The notes: a model not told the origin generated them from the letters alone. A stretch of 5,008 bases of DNA from VGWG01 sp964580075 (GCA_964580075.1 CAZOJL010000198.1:1-5008); one strand, 5' to 3'; shown: positions 1 through 5,008, numbered from the stretch's first letter. Numbers and translations are program-made.

Positions 1-1
1 C

Positions 2-640
2 GCAGCGTGCCGACGGGCGGAGGAATCCGGCGCCGACGCGCTGCACCTGGACCTGATGGACGGTCATTTTGTGCCGAACATCAGCTTTGGCCCCGATATT
101 GTCAAGATGGCGCGCCGGAACTGCGGCTTGCGATTGAACGTCCATCTGATGTTCACGCACCCCGACCTTTATGCGGAGCGGGTCATCGCCGCCGGCGCCG
201 ACACCGTGCTCTTCCATGTCGAAGTTGACCGGCCTATCGACGCGCTCCTCGCGACGATCCGCCAGGCGGGGATCCGACCGGGGCTGACCCTCAATCCCGC
301 GACACCGGCGGCTTCGGTTTTTCCGTATCTCGACCGCTGCGGCCAGGTGCTGTGCATGACCGTCGAACCGGGCTATGGCGGGCAACCGTTCATGGAATCG
401 GTTCTGCCCAAGATCACGGAGATTCGGCGCGAGGCCGACCGCATCGGCAACCCCGGCCTGTCGATCATGGTGGATGGCGGCGTGACGTTGCAGACCGCGC
501 CGCGATGCACCGCCGCCGGCGCAGACGCCCTCGTGGCCGGCAGCGCGCTCTACGGCGCGCCCGACATGGCGGCCGCGATCCGCGAGATGCGCGCCGTCGC
601 CGCGCGCGCGTACAGCGGCTCTCGGACAGATGGGAATTAA
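2..640 (+). CDS. rpe: Ribulose-phosphate 3-epimerase, 5'-truncated by the window edge
   Basis: The enzyme interconverts D-ribulose 5-phosphate and D-xylulose 5-phosphate in the cytoplasm (pentose phosphate pathway, Calvin cycle). The frame is open from base 2 and gives 212 residues before TAA 638-640; the family usually has about 215-230, so only the first dozen or so residues are missing. The family hallmarks of this (beta/alpha)8 barrel are all present: LHLDLMDGHFVPN near the start (metal-binding His at 44-46 and Asp at 50-52), VHLMFTHP (His at 143-145), MTVEPGYGGQ in the middle, and MVDGGV (catalytic Asp at 473-475) followed by the phosphate-binding AGADALVAGSALYG. No key residue is lost. 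The internal ATG at 56 is not the true start, because the conserved LHLD stretch lies before it. The SNF2 gene follows on the same strand after 83 bp, so co-transcription is possible, but no functional link is evident. Confidence 0.96.
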   Translation, partial: AACRRAEESGADALHLDLMDGHFVPNISFGPDIVKMARRNCGLRLNVHLMFTHPDLYAERVIAAGADTVLFHVEVDRPIDALLATIRQAGIRPGLTLNPATPAASVFPYLDRCGQVLCMTVEPGYGGQPFMESVLPKITEIRREADRIGNPGLSIMVDGGVTLQTAPRCTAAGADALVAGSALYGAPDMAAAIREMRAVAARAYSGSRTDGN

Positions 641-652
641 CCTAAAAGGAGC

Positions 653-669
653 AGTGATCACGTGTCACT
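653..669. promoter_or_regulatory. Small dyad inside the rpe-SNF2 gap
   Basis: AGTGATCACGTGTCACT has 5-bp perfect arms (AGTGA 653-657, TCACT 665-669) around a 7-nt loop. It also contains the palindromes GTGATCAC (654-661) and CACGTG (659-664). It could be an operator for a dimeric regulator, or an RNA hairpin that covers the GTG at 662. Nothing in the sequence chooses between these. Confidence 0.25.
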
Positions 670-709
670 TAGAGCGAATGGTAAAGCTGAACTGCCGGAT
701 TTAGGTTAA
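662..709 (+). CDS. Possible 15-residue leader peptide upstream of the SNF2 gene
   Basis: A GTG at 662 opens a 15-codon frame, MSLRANGKAELPDLG, ending at TAA 707-709. AAGGAG at 646-651 sits 10 nt before it, a credible ribosome binding site. The stop overlaps the start of the AAAGGAG (708-714) that serves the next gene, an arrangement that would allow translational coupling or leader-peptide control. Against it: the frame is very short, the start is GTG, the peptide matches nothing I recognise, and a hairpin covers the start. It is listed as a possibility only. Confidence 0.2.
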   Translation: MSLRANGKAELPDLG

Positions 710-714
710 AGGAG
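708..714 (+). promoter_or_regulatory. Ribosome binding site of the SNF2 gene
   Basis: AAAGGAG lies 9 nt before ATG 724, a near-ideal Shine-Dalgarno sequence. It fixes the start of the SNF2 gene at 724. Its first two bases overlap the right arm of the 637/709 inverted repeat. Confidence 0.7.
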
Positions 715-723
715 AAGCGTGCA

Positions 724-3555
724 ATGAAGGCTAAGCAGAAAACGAAGCTGGCGTCGCAGGGACCGAAGGTGTCGTCGCGATGGGTGACGACCGATGCTGA
801 TGAGCGGGCGCTGCGGCAGGAACGGGCCTGCGAGGAACCGATGCGGATGAGCCCCCTCGAACAGGCGCGGTCGGTGGTGTTTCAAAATTACGAGGTCATC
901 AGGACGGACAGCGCTGAGGCGACGCCTTATAGGGTTGAGCTGCGCGCGCTTGACGCGCCGGCCAACACCTGCTCTTGCGCCGATTTCCGAAAGAATTTTC
1001 TCGGCACCTGCAAGCATATCGAGCGCGTGCTGATGGTCGTGAAACGTCCGAAGCGTGGTGGGCAGCCCGTCTCGCCCCGTGCGGAATTGTTCATGACACG
1101 TGAGCCGTACGCGCCGCGTCTGGTTGTCGGGGACGGGGTTCCGGAACAGATTGTTCGCAGATTAGGACGGCACACCGACGCATCGGGACGCCTGCGCTGC
1201 GGCGACGCCGCGTCGCTTGCCGCGCTGATCGAATGTTGCGACGCCATCGCGACGGATGCCCCGACTGCGGTGCGGGTCTCCGCCGAAGTTCGAGATTGGC
1301 TCACGGATCAGGAGGCGCGGGAACGCCTGGCGCAGGTCGCGGCATCGTACCGGGCCGACATGCTGGCCGCCAAGGGCCTCTCCCAATCACTGCGGATGCC
1401 GCTCTACCCATACCAGATCGACGGCATGCTCCATCTCGCGTTCAAGGGCCGGGCGATGCTGGCCGACGAAATGGGGTTGGGCAAAACCGTCCAGGCGATC
1501 GCGGCGGCGGCGGCGATGCGCGAGGTGATGGGGGTCAAGCGTGTGCTCGTCGTTGCGCCAGCGTCGCTCAAGGCCGAATGGGAGGAGCAGATCCGCACGT
1601 TCACATCCCTGCCCCAGGAGGTGCTCTTCGGTTCGCGGCGCGACCGCCTCCAGCGCTACCAGCAGACGCAGGCTTTTTTTGTGATCGCCAACTATGAGCA
1701 GATTGTGCGAGACGTGTTGGATGTCAACGCGCTGCTCAAACCCGATCTGATCATCCTGGACGAGGCGCAGCGGATCAAGAACTGGCGCACGAAAACAGCC
1801 CGGTACCTCAAGCGCCTCGACGCCCGTTTCGCCTTCGTGCTCACCGGCACGCCGTTGGAAAACCGGATCGACGAACTCTATTCGATCACCGAATTCATCG
1901 CTCCCTCGCTTTTTGGCAGCCTGTTCCGCTTTAATCGCCGGTTCTATCGCTTCGATGCCGACGGCAAGGTCGCGGGAATGCAGAATCTATCCGAGTTGCA
2001 TGAGGCGGTTGGCACGGTGATGCTCAGACGGCGGAAGGATGAGGTGGACGAGCAACTGCCCGATCGGATCGATAACACGTACTTTGTCAGCCTGACCCCC
2101 GAACAGCGGACGCGGTACGCGGAGTACGAGGAAATCGTCGCCCGATACTACCATCTCGCCAAACGGCGGCCGCTGCGTCCGGAGGAGATGGATCGGCTCC
2201 AAAACGCCCTCGCCTGCATGCGCATGTGCTGCGATAGTTGCTACATCCTCGACCCCCAGGTGCGTGACGCGCCCAAGTTGGATGAGTTGGAAAAGGTGCT
2301 GGATGATATCTGGTCGTCCGATCCACAACGCAAGGTGCTCATTTTTTCGGAGTGGGTGCGGATGCTCGAACTTGCGCAGGAAAGGCTCAATCGGCTGAAG
2401 ATCGGCTATGCGCTGCACATCGGCAGCCTGCCGCAACAACGCCGACGCCAGGAGATCATCCGTTTCAAGGAGGATCCCGAGTGCCGCGTCTTCCTCTCAT
2501 CCGAATCGGGCGGCGTGGGCCTGAACCTGCAGACGGCGAGCGTGGTGGTGAATCTGGATCTGCCGTGGAACCCGGCAAAATTGGAGCAGCGGATCGCGCG
2601 GGCCTGGCGCAAGCATCAGAAAAACCGGGTGAATGTGATCAATCTGGTCGCGCAAGACACGCTGGAGCATCGGATGCTGGCGACGCTGACATTCAAGCAG
2701 GGGCTGGCCGACGCGGTGCTCGATGCGCGGGGAGAGATCGGAGCCTTCGAAGGCAACAATGCGCGCGGCGCATTCATGGCACGGTTGGCCGAGGTGATGG
2801 ATTCGCCCCTCCAGGCGCCGGCCTCGGACGCGCGCGCTACGGAGGCCGTGGCGTCCATACCTGCGGATGAACGGTTGGCGGCGGCGTTGCGGACGGAGAA
2901 TCCCGGCGTCGGACTGTGCCTGGCGCGCTACGACGAGGCGGAGGGTCAGGTTCAGGCTGTGCTGGCGGTTGGGCGCCGCGAAGCGGAACCCGCGCTGCGC
3001 GCGCAGGTCGAACGGACGCACGGGGTCGTTCTGCCTCCCAACCGAGTGGTGGTGGTCTCGCCCGAGACGCAGGCGCTGTTGCGGCATCTGGCCGATCTGG
3101 GCTTCATTACCATCCGGCAGGATGCGGCTAGGACGATCTTCGATTCCGGTGTCGAGCAGGCACCGCTACCGCCGGAGCACCTGACGCGTTGCCGACGCGC
3201 GCAGGAGACCGTGGACAAGGCACAGCGCGCCTTGCGGATGTCACGGGTGCTGGCAGAAGGCGGATTTGACGAAGAGGCCGCTCGCGCGGCAAGCCAAGCG
3301 GTTCGACAGGCTGCTGGCGCGCTCTATCTCTTCGCCGACGGGGCTGACGCCGACGATGCGGTGGAGCCGTTGACCGAAGCCATGGTGGCGGCAATCACGC
3401 ATCGGGGTGATTTGGATCGCACCCACACGGGATTGCTGCAGGCCGTATATCACGAATTAGACGCCGATCCTCGCAATTTGCGGGAACACGCGTCTGCATT
3501 TGTGGACTACTGTGCGGCGCAGGCGGAGAAGCAGAAGACCCGGATGCGGACATGA
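724..3555 (+). CDS. SWIM zinc-finger SNF2-family helicase/ATPase
   Basis: This 943-residue protein is a double-stranded nucleic-acid translocase of superfamily 2, probably cytoplasmic and DNA-acting. An N-terminal SWIM finger has Cys83, Cys85, Cys96 and His98 (CxCx10CxH). The ATPase core follows with the classical motifs in order: Q motif LYPYQIDG (Gln231), Walker A ADEMGLGKT (Lys254), Ia VLVVAPASLKAEW, Walker B LDEAQ (Asp346-Gln349), III LTGTPLEN (373-380), then lobe 2 with KVLIFSEW (from 537), V SGGVGLNLQ (595-603) and VI QRIARAWRKHQ (622-632). The core is intact and should hydrolyse ATP. Two deviations stand out: DEAQ instead of the usual DEAH/DEGH, and RAWRKHQ instead of RAHRIGQ. Residues from about 680 to 943 form a long C-terminal extension with no motif I can name firmly; 827-870 and the tail look helical and loosely HEPN-like. 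SWIM-SNF2 proteins are widespread in bacteria and mostly uncharacterised; repair, chromosome or transcription roles are possible. The start at ATG 724 is supported by AAAGGAG. Neighbours give no clue to its job. Confidence 0.93.
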   Translation: MKAKQKTKLASQGPKVSSRWVTTDADERALRQERACEEPMRMSPLEQARSVVFQNYEVIRTDSAEATPYRVELRALDAPANTCSCADFRKNFLGTCKHIERVLMVVKRPKRGGQPVSPRAELFMTREPYAPRLVVGDGVPEQIVRRLGRHTDASGRLRCGDAASLAALIECCDAIATDAPTAVRVSAEVRDWLTDQEARERLAQVAASYRADMLAAKGLSQSLRMPLYPYQIDGMLHLAFKGRAMLADEMGLGKTVQAIAAAAAMREVMGVKRVLVVAPASLKAEWEEQIRTFTSLPQEVLFGSRRDRLQRYQQTQAFFVIANYEQIVRDVLDVNALLKPDLIILDEAQRIKNWRTKTARYLKRLDARFAFVLTGTPLENRIDELYSITEFIAPSLFGSLFRFNRRFYRFDADGKVAGMQNLSELHEAVGTVMLRRRKDEVDEQLPDRIDNTYFVSLTPEQRTRYAEYEEIVARYYHLAKRRPLRPEEMDRLQNALACMRMCCDSCYILDPQVRDAPKLDELEKVLDDIWSSDPQRKVLIFSEWVRMLELAQERLNRLKIGYALHIGSLPQQRRRQEIIRFKEDPECRVFLSSESGGVGLNLQTASVVVNLDLPWNPAKLEQRIARAWRKHQKNRVNVINLVAQDTLEHRMLATLTFKQGLADAVLDARGEIGAFEGNNARGAFMARLAEVMDSPLQAPASDARATEAVASIPADERLAAALRTENPGVGLCLARYDEAEGQVQAVLAVGRREAEPALRAQVERTHGVVLPPNRVVVVSPETQALLRHLADLGFITIRQDAARTIFDSGVEQAPLPPEHLTRCRRAQETVDKAQRALRMSRVLAEGGFDEEAARAASQAVRQAAGALYLFADGADADDAVEPLTEAMVAAITHRGDLDRTHTGLLQAVYHELDADPRNLREHASAFVDYCAAQAEKQKTRMRT

Positions 3556-3556
3556 G

Positions 3557-3571
3557 CGCACGGTCCGTGCG
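3557..3571. terminator. Hairpin between convergent genes, possible bidirectional terminator
   Basis: CGCACGGTCCGTGCG, beginning one base after the SNF2 stop, folds into a 6-bp GC-rich stem with a 3-nt loop. It sits in the 37-bp gap between two convergent stops, where a shared terminator is expected. No T-tract follows on either strand, so it is not a textbook intrinsic terminator. Confidence 0.35.
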
Positions 3572-3592
3572 TGTGGGCGGCCGGCGCGGGCG

Positions 3593-4366
3593 TTAGAGCC
3601 GCTGGGTCGTCATGCCGCCGTCGACGAGGATGACCTGGCCGGTGGAGTAGGGGAGGTCGCCGCGGGCGAGGGAGGTGACGGCGCGGGCGATGTCGTCGGG
3701 GGTTCCCCAGCGGCGCAGGGGGATGCCGCCATTGGCGATGATGGCGTCGTACTTGGCCTTGACGCCGGCGGTCATGTCGGTGGCGATGACGCCGGGGCGG
3801 ATCTCGTAGACTTGCAACCCGTACTCGGCCAGCCGCATGGCCCAAAGCTGTGTCGCCATGGAGACGCCGGCCTTGGAGATGCAGTACTCGCCACGATTGA
3901 CCGAGACGACGGTTGAGGAGATGGATGAGATGTTGATGATGCAACCGGCAAACTGCGGATCGGCCTGATATTGTTCGATCATCCAGTTCGCCGCCGCTTG
4001 GGTCATGAAATAGGACCCTTTGAGATTGATCGACATCACAAAATCAAACGACGCTTCGGTCGCTTGCAGGATGTCGTTGCGCTCCTTCGGGGCGACGCCG
4101 GCGTTGTTGACCAGCACGTTGAGGCGGCCGAACGTTTCGCGAATGCGGGTGATGAGCGCTGCGCGCTGTTGGCCGTCGGAAATGTCGCAGATCGCGTAGA
4201 GGACTTTTGCGCCGCGCGCGCGGAGGGTGTCAAGCGCCTCGGAACAGTCGCTTTCGGGACGGACATCGCCGATGGCGATGTCAAAGCCGGCATCGGCAAG
4301 GTGAAGGGCACAGCCGTAGCCGATGCCGCGCGAGCCGCCGGTGATGAGTGCAACAGGTTTGTTCAT
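3593..4366 (-). CDS. Short-chain dehydrogenase/reductase, 3-ketoacyl-ACP reductase-like
   Basis: This is a 257-residue NAD(P)H-dependent oxidoreductase of the classical SDR family, a cytoplasmic Rossmann-fold enzyme, usually tetrameric. Visible motifs are the nucleotide-binding TGGSRGIG (9-16), NNAG (87-90), the catalytic tetrad Asn114, Ser148, Tyr161 and Lys165 (GEYCISKAG), PG after the active site (IRPGVIATDM), and the C-terminal YSTGQVILVDGG. Length and motifs match the family fully, and nothing is broken. The pattern NRGEYCISKAG together with DLPYSTGQ recalls the FabG-like '3-ketoacyl-ACP reductase' subgroup, but the substrate cannot be read from sequence and could be a sugar or polyol. 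Acidic Asp34 near the end of the second strand could favour NAD over NADP (weak inference). The start was chosen at ATG 4366 because GGAAAG lies 9 nt upstream and MNKPVALITGG begins as SDRs do; an in-frame TTG at 4390 would add eight unconserved residues. The gene stands alone and converges on the SNF2 gene. Confidence 0.93.
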   Translation of the reverse strand: MNKPVALITGGSRGIGYGCALHLADAGFDIAIGDVRPESDCSEALDTLRARGAKVLYAICDISDGQQRAALITRIRETFGRLNVLVNNAGVAPKERNDILQATEASFDFVMSINLKGSYFMTQAAANWMIEQYQADPQFAGCIINISSISSTVVSVNRGEYCISKAGVSMATQLWAMRLAEYGLQVYEIRPGVIATDMTAGVKAKYDAIIANGGIPLRRWGTPDDIARAVTSLARGDLPYSTGQVILVDGGMTTQRL

Positions 4367-4375
4367 GAGGGGGTT

Positions 4376-4381
4376 CTTTCC
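4376..4381 (-). promoter_or_regulatory. Likely ribosome binding site of the SDR gene
   Basis: On the minus strand GGAAAG precedes ATG 4366 by 9 nt. It is a modest Shine-Dalgarno match, but it sits at the right distance for ATG 4366 and overlaps nothing useful for the upstream TTG, so it supports the 257-residue start. I could not find a convincing -35/-10 pair further upstream. Confidence 0.4.
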
Positions 4382-4449
4382 GGTCAACAACCGAACGAGA
4401 GCGGGTTACGTTTTTCGCCGTTGCGCCTCCCCTGAATGGAAAAAAACGC

Positions 4450-4546
4450 ACCCATTACGGGAAAGCAAACGCTGCGGATCATGGCGGAAACCGGTCGGAA
4501 ATGCAAGCGTTTTCCGACAGCGTTTTCCGACAGGGAAGTAATGGGT
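4450..4546. repeat. Nested imperfect palindrome with three stacked stems
   Basis: Three inverted repeats nest inside each other. The outer is ACCCATTAC (4450-4458) with GTAATGGGT (4538-4546), 9 bp perfect. The middle is AAACGCTG (4467-4474) with CAGCGTTT (4518-4525), 8 bp. The inner is GTCGGAAA (4494-4501) with TTTCCGAC (4511-4518), 8 bp, 9-nt loop. The middle and inner stems share base 4518, so one pair must yield. Such a 97-bp foldable unit fits a REP-like/MITE-like element, a cruciform or a structured RNA. It lies 84 bp upstream of the SDR start, so an effect on that gene's transcription is possible. Family unknown. Confidence 0.6.
4507..4532. repeat. Tandem 13-bp direct repeat
   Basis: GCGTTTTCCGACA occurs twice with no gap (4507-4519, 4520-4532). 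Each copy carries TTTCCG, which can pair with either of two CGGAAA copies (4485-4490, 4496-4501), so the enclosing palindrome has alternative pairings. The duplication may be recent replication slippage or two binding sites. Confidence 0.75.
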
Positions 4547-4554
4547 CAGTAATT

Positions 4555-4564
4555 GGGGGGGGGG
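4555..4564 (+). repeat. Run of ten G
   Basis: An uninterrupted G10 tract separates the palindrome from the heptad arrays. It is prone to length change by slippage and to sequencing error. It is too far from any start to suggest phase variation of a gene. Confidence 0.8.
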
Positions 4565-4572
4565 CAGATGAA

Positions 4573-4613
4573 GAGAAAACTGAAAGCTGAAAATTGAAAG
4601 CTGAAAATGAAAT
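4573..4613. repeat. Heptanucleotide array A, YTGAAAR
   Basis: Four consecutive 7-bp units (CTGAAAG, CTGAAAA, TTGAAAG, CTGAAAA) fill 4580-4607. They are flanked by degenerate units GAGAAAA (4573-4579) and TGAAAT (4608-4613, one base short). On the other strand they read TTTTCAG/CTTTCAR. The array runs directly into array B with no spacer. Confidence 0.8.
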
Positions 4614-4683
4614 CAACGCCCAACATCCAACGCCCAACGCCCAACACCCAACATCCAACATCCAACACTCAACAACCAACGCT
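4614..4683. repeat. Heptanucleotide array B, CAACNNN x10
   Basis: Ten contiguous 7-bp units share CAAC, while the last three bases vary: gcc, atc, gcc, gcc, acc, atc, atc, act, aac, gct. The last base of each triplet is always a pyrimidine. On the minus strand the array reads NNNGTTG. The 7-bp phase is unbroken across 70 bp. Comparable heptanucleotide short tandem repeats (STRR) are known in filamentous cyanobacteria. From memory, GTTGNNN arrays are also common in PVC-group genomes, where they are often mis-annotated as short Trp/Cys/Leu-rich proteins. Function unknown. Confidence 0.9.
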
Positions 4684-4692
4684 CGCCTTCAA

Positions 4693-4728
4693 CGTTGCGA
4701 ACCCGCCAGGGTGAGCAATACGTTGCGA
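4693..4728. repeat. 8-bp direct repeat CGTTGCGA, 28 bp apart
   Basis: CGTTGCGA occurs at 4693-4700 and 4721-4728, between the heptad array and the structured tract. The pair could be incidental, or a trace of a target duplication or a binding-site pair. No element lies neatly between the copies. Confidence 0.4.
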
Positions 4729-4737
4729 GGCGTGGTT

Positions 4738-5008
4738 GTGTGCCGGGTATGCCCGGCTACTTGTCGGTGCGCTCCGCGAGCGTACCAGCTTTCTGAAACC
4801 GCTGCAATTAGAGAAACAGAATATTGGAAAACTGGCGCAGTTCAAAGAGCAAAGTCCGACCCCAGGCAGATAACGCCGAAGGGTAGCAGAAGGCAACTGT
4901 ATTCCAGCGAGGGGAGCGTGGAGAAGGCCGTAGGCGAAAGCGCGGGCCGATCATACAGAGAAGCGGATATGAGAGGCGCGGTGCGCGGGACGAGGGTGCA
5001 ACACAATC
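4738..5008 (+). mobile_element. Candidate group II intron 5' part (domain I), cut by the window end
   Basis: The tract starts GTGTGCCGGGTATG at 4738. This fits the GUGYG 5' consensus of group II introns and closely resembles the start of the Oceanobacillus iheyensis IIC intron as I remember it (GUGUGCCCGGCAUG). Further on, TAACGCCGAAGGGT (4871-4884) and GATATGAGAGGC (4966-4977) resemble, in the same order, the TAACGCAAGGGT and CATATGAGGC segments of that intron. Several local hairpins support a structured RNA. Against it: a 6-bp hairpin directly after GTGTG is not usual for domain I, and spacing to the first conserved segment is about 64 nt longer than in the remembered reference. A second GTGCG occurs at 4981 and could be the real 5' end instead. 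Domains V/VI and the intron reverse transcriptase would lie outside the window. Other structured RNA or ordinary intergenic DNA remains possible. Confidence 0.33.
4742..4786 (+). other. Two consecutive hairpins at the start of the structured tract
   Basis: GCCGGG (4742-4747) pairs perfectly with CCCGGC (4752-4757) across a TATG loop. Nine bases later GGTGCGCT (4766-4773) pairs with AGCGTACC (4779-4786) over a CCGCG loop, with one G-U pair. A third, weaker hairpin, AACTG/CAGTT, lies at 4830-4842. No T-run follows, so these are not terminators; they point to structured RNA. Confidence 0.5.

Larger units (their letters stand above)
637..709. repeat. Perfect 10-bp inverted repeat spanning the rpe-SNF2 gap
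   Basis: The left arm TTAACCTAAA (637-646) and the right arm TTTAGGTTAA (700-709) are exact reverse complements separated by 53 nt. The left arm includes the rpe stop codon. The right arm ends in the AAAGGAG ribosome binding site of the SNF2 gene. In RNA the pair could close a long stem that partly hides that site. The arms are AT-rich in otherwise GC-rich DNA. A regulatory role is inference; this could also be a binding site or chance. Confidence 0.5.
4367..5008. other. Gene-free repeat-rich region (overview)
   Basis: No ORF here on either strand looks like a real protein. Bases 4382-4449 are plain leader DNA of the SDR gene with no motif I can name. A nested palindrome (4450-4546), a G10 run (4555-4564), two heptanucleotide arrays (4573-4683), a short direct repeat (4693-4728) and a structured, possibly intron-derived tract (4738-5008) follow in sequence. 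The composition shifts from AT/purine-rich in the heptads back to GC-rich after 4684. Confidence 0.8.

Noticed and set aside
7..228. Frame starting with GTG at 7
   Set aside because: Out of frame with the rpe motifs, Arg/Pro-rich and without homology.
662..709. Remnant of a citrate synthase N-terminus (NGKAELP resembles it)
   Set aside because: The resemblance covers only about seven residues, and a stop follows at once; too weak to name.
1987..3087. Long antisense ORFs under the SNF2 gene (150 and 196 residues)
   Set aside because: Shadow frames typical of GC-rich coding DNA. The + strand protein here carries unmistakable helicase motifs.
724..3555. DISARM-type or other defence island built on the SNF2 gene
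   Set aside because: Neighbours are rpe and an SDR. No methyltransferase, nuclease or other DISARM partner is present in the window.
4367..4390. Upstream TTG start adding eight residues to the SDR
   Set aside because: TTG is a weak start and the extra residues are not typical of SDRs. ATG 4366 has a better-placed ribosome binding site.
3500..4435. Plus-strand ORFs opposite the SDR gene (138 and 154 residues)
   Set aside because: They mirror the SDR codons and contain no recognisable motif, while the minus strand encodes a complete SDR active site.
4450..4546. Integron attC site
   Set aside because: The size and foldback suit attC, but the ends lack the RYYYAAC/GTTRRRY core sites and there is no integrase or cassette array.
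4479..4679. Minus-strand 66-residue ORF rich in Trp, Cys, Leu and Val
   Set aside because: It is simply the translation of the heptad arrays and palindrome. Its repetitive WMLDVGCWALGVGCW look is a by-product of the 7-bp period, and it has no ribosome binding site.
4614..4683. CRISPR array
   Set aside because: Units are 7 bp and contiguous, with no spacers and no cas genes nearby.
4742..4757. Intrinsic terminator
   Set aside because: The perfect GC stem is followed by CTACTTG rather than a T-tract, and no upstream gene points into it.
4669..4896. Minus-strand 75-residue ORF
   Set aside because: It begins outside any ribosome binding site, overlaps the hairpins and shows no domain; low-complexity Ser/Arg/Pro composition.

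Overview
The window is moderately GC-rich bacterial DNA holding three recognisable protein genes in its first 4.4 kb and a gene-free, repeat-laden stretch in its last 0.64 kb. Genes 1 and 2 lie on the + strand: the 3' part of ribulose-phosphate 3-epimerase (rpe; its first few codons are outside the window) and, 83 bp on, a 943-residue SNF2-family ATPase with an N-terminal SWIM zinc finger. Gene 3, a short-chain dehydrogenase/reductase of the 3-ketoacyl-ACP-reductase-like type, lies on the - strand and converges on the SNF2 gene with a 37-bp gap that contains a small hairpin.

The three genes have no obvious shared pathway. rpe belongs to the pentose phosphate/Calvin routes, the SNF2 protein is a nucleic-acid translocase, and the reductase is a generic NAD(P)H oxidoreductase. 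rpe and the SNF2 gene could be co-transcribed. The 83-bp gap between them is structured: a perfect 10-bp inverted repeat starts at the rpe stop and ends at the SNF2 ribosome binding site, enclosing a possible 15-codon ORF with its own ribosome binding site.

The region 4367-5008 is layered. It contains, in order, a nested palindrome (4450-4546) carrying a tandem 13-bp repeat, a run of ten G, a heptanucleotide array made of two motifs (YTGAAAR x4, then CAACNNN x10), and a tract with consecutive hairpins that starts GTGTG and resembles the 5' part (domain I) of a group II intron running off the window. The intron call is tentative, because the diagnostic domain V and the reverse transcriptase would lie beyond base 5008.

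The organism cannot be named from the genes alone. Degenerate GTTGNNN/TTTCAGY-type heptad arrays in intergenic DNA are, from memory, common in genomes of the Planctomycetes-Verrucomicrobia-Kiritimatiellae-Lentisphaerae group, and such a host fits the GC content and the SWIM-SNF2 gene. That assignment is inference, not proof. I see no convincing defence system, CRISPR, tRNA or rRNA. The best candidates for something undescribed are the layered repeat region and the structured rpe-SNF2 gap.
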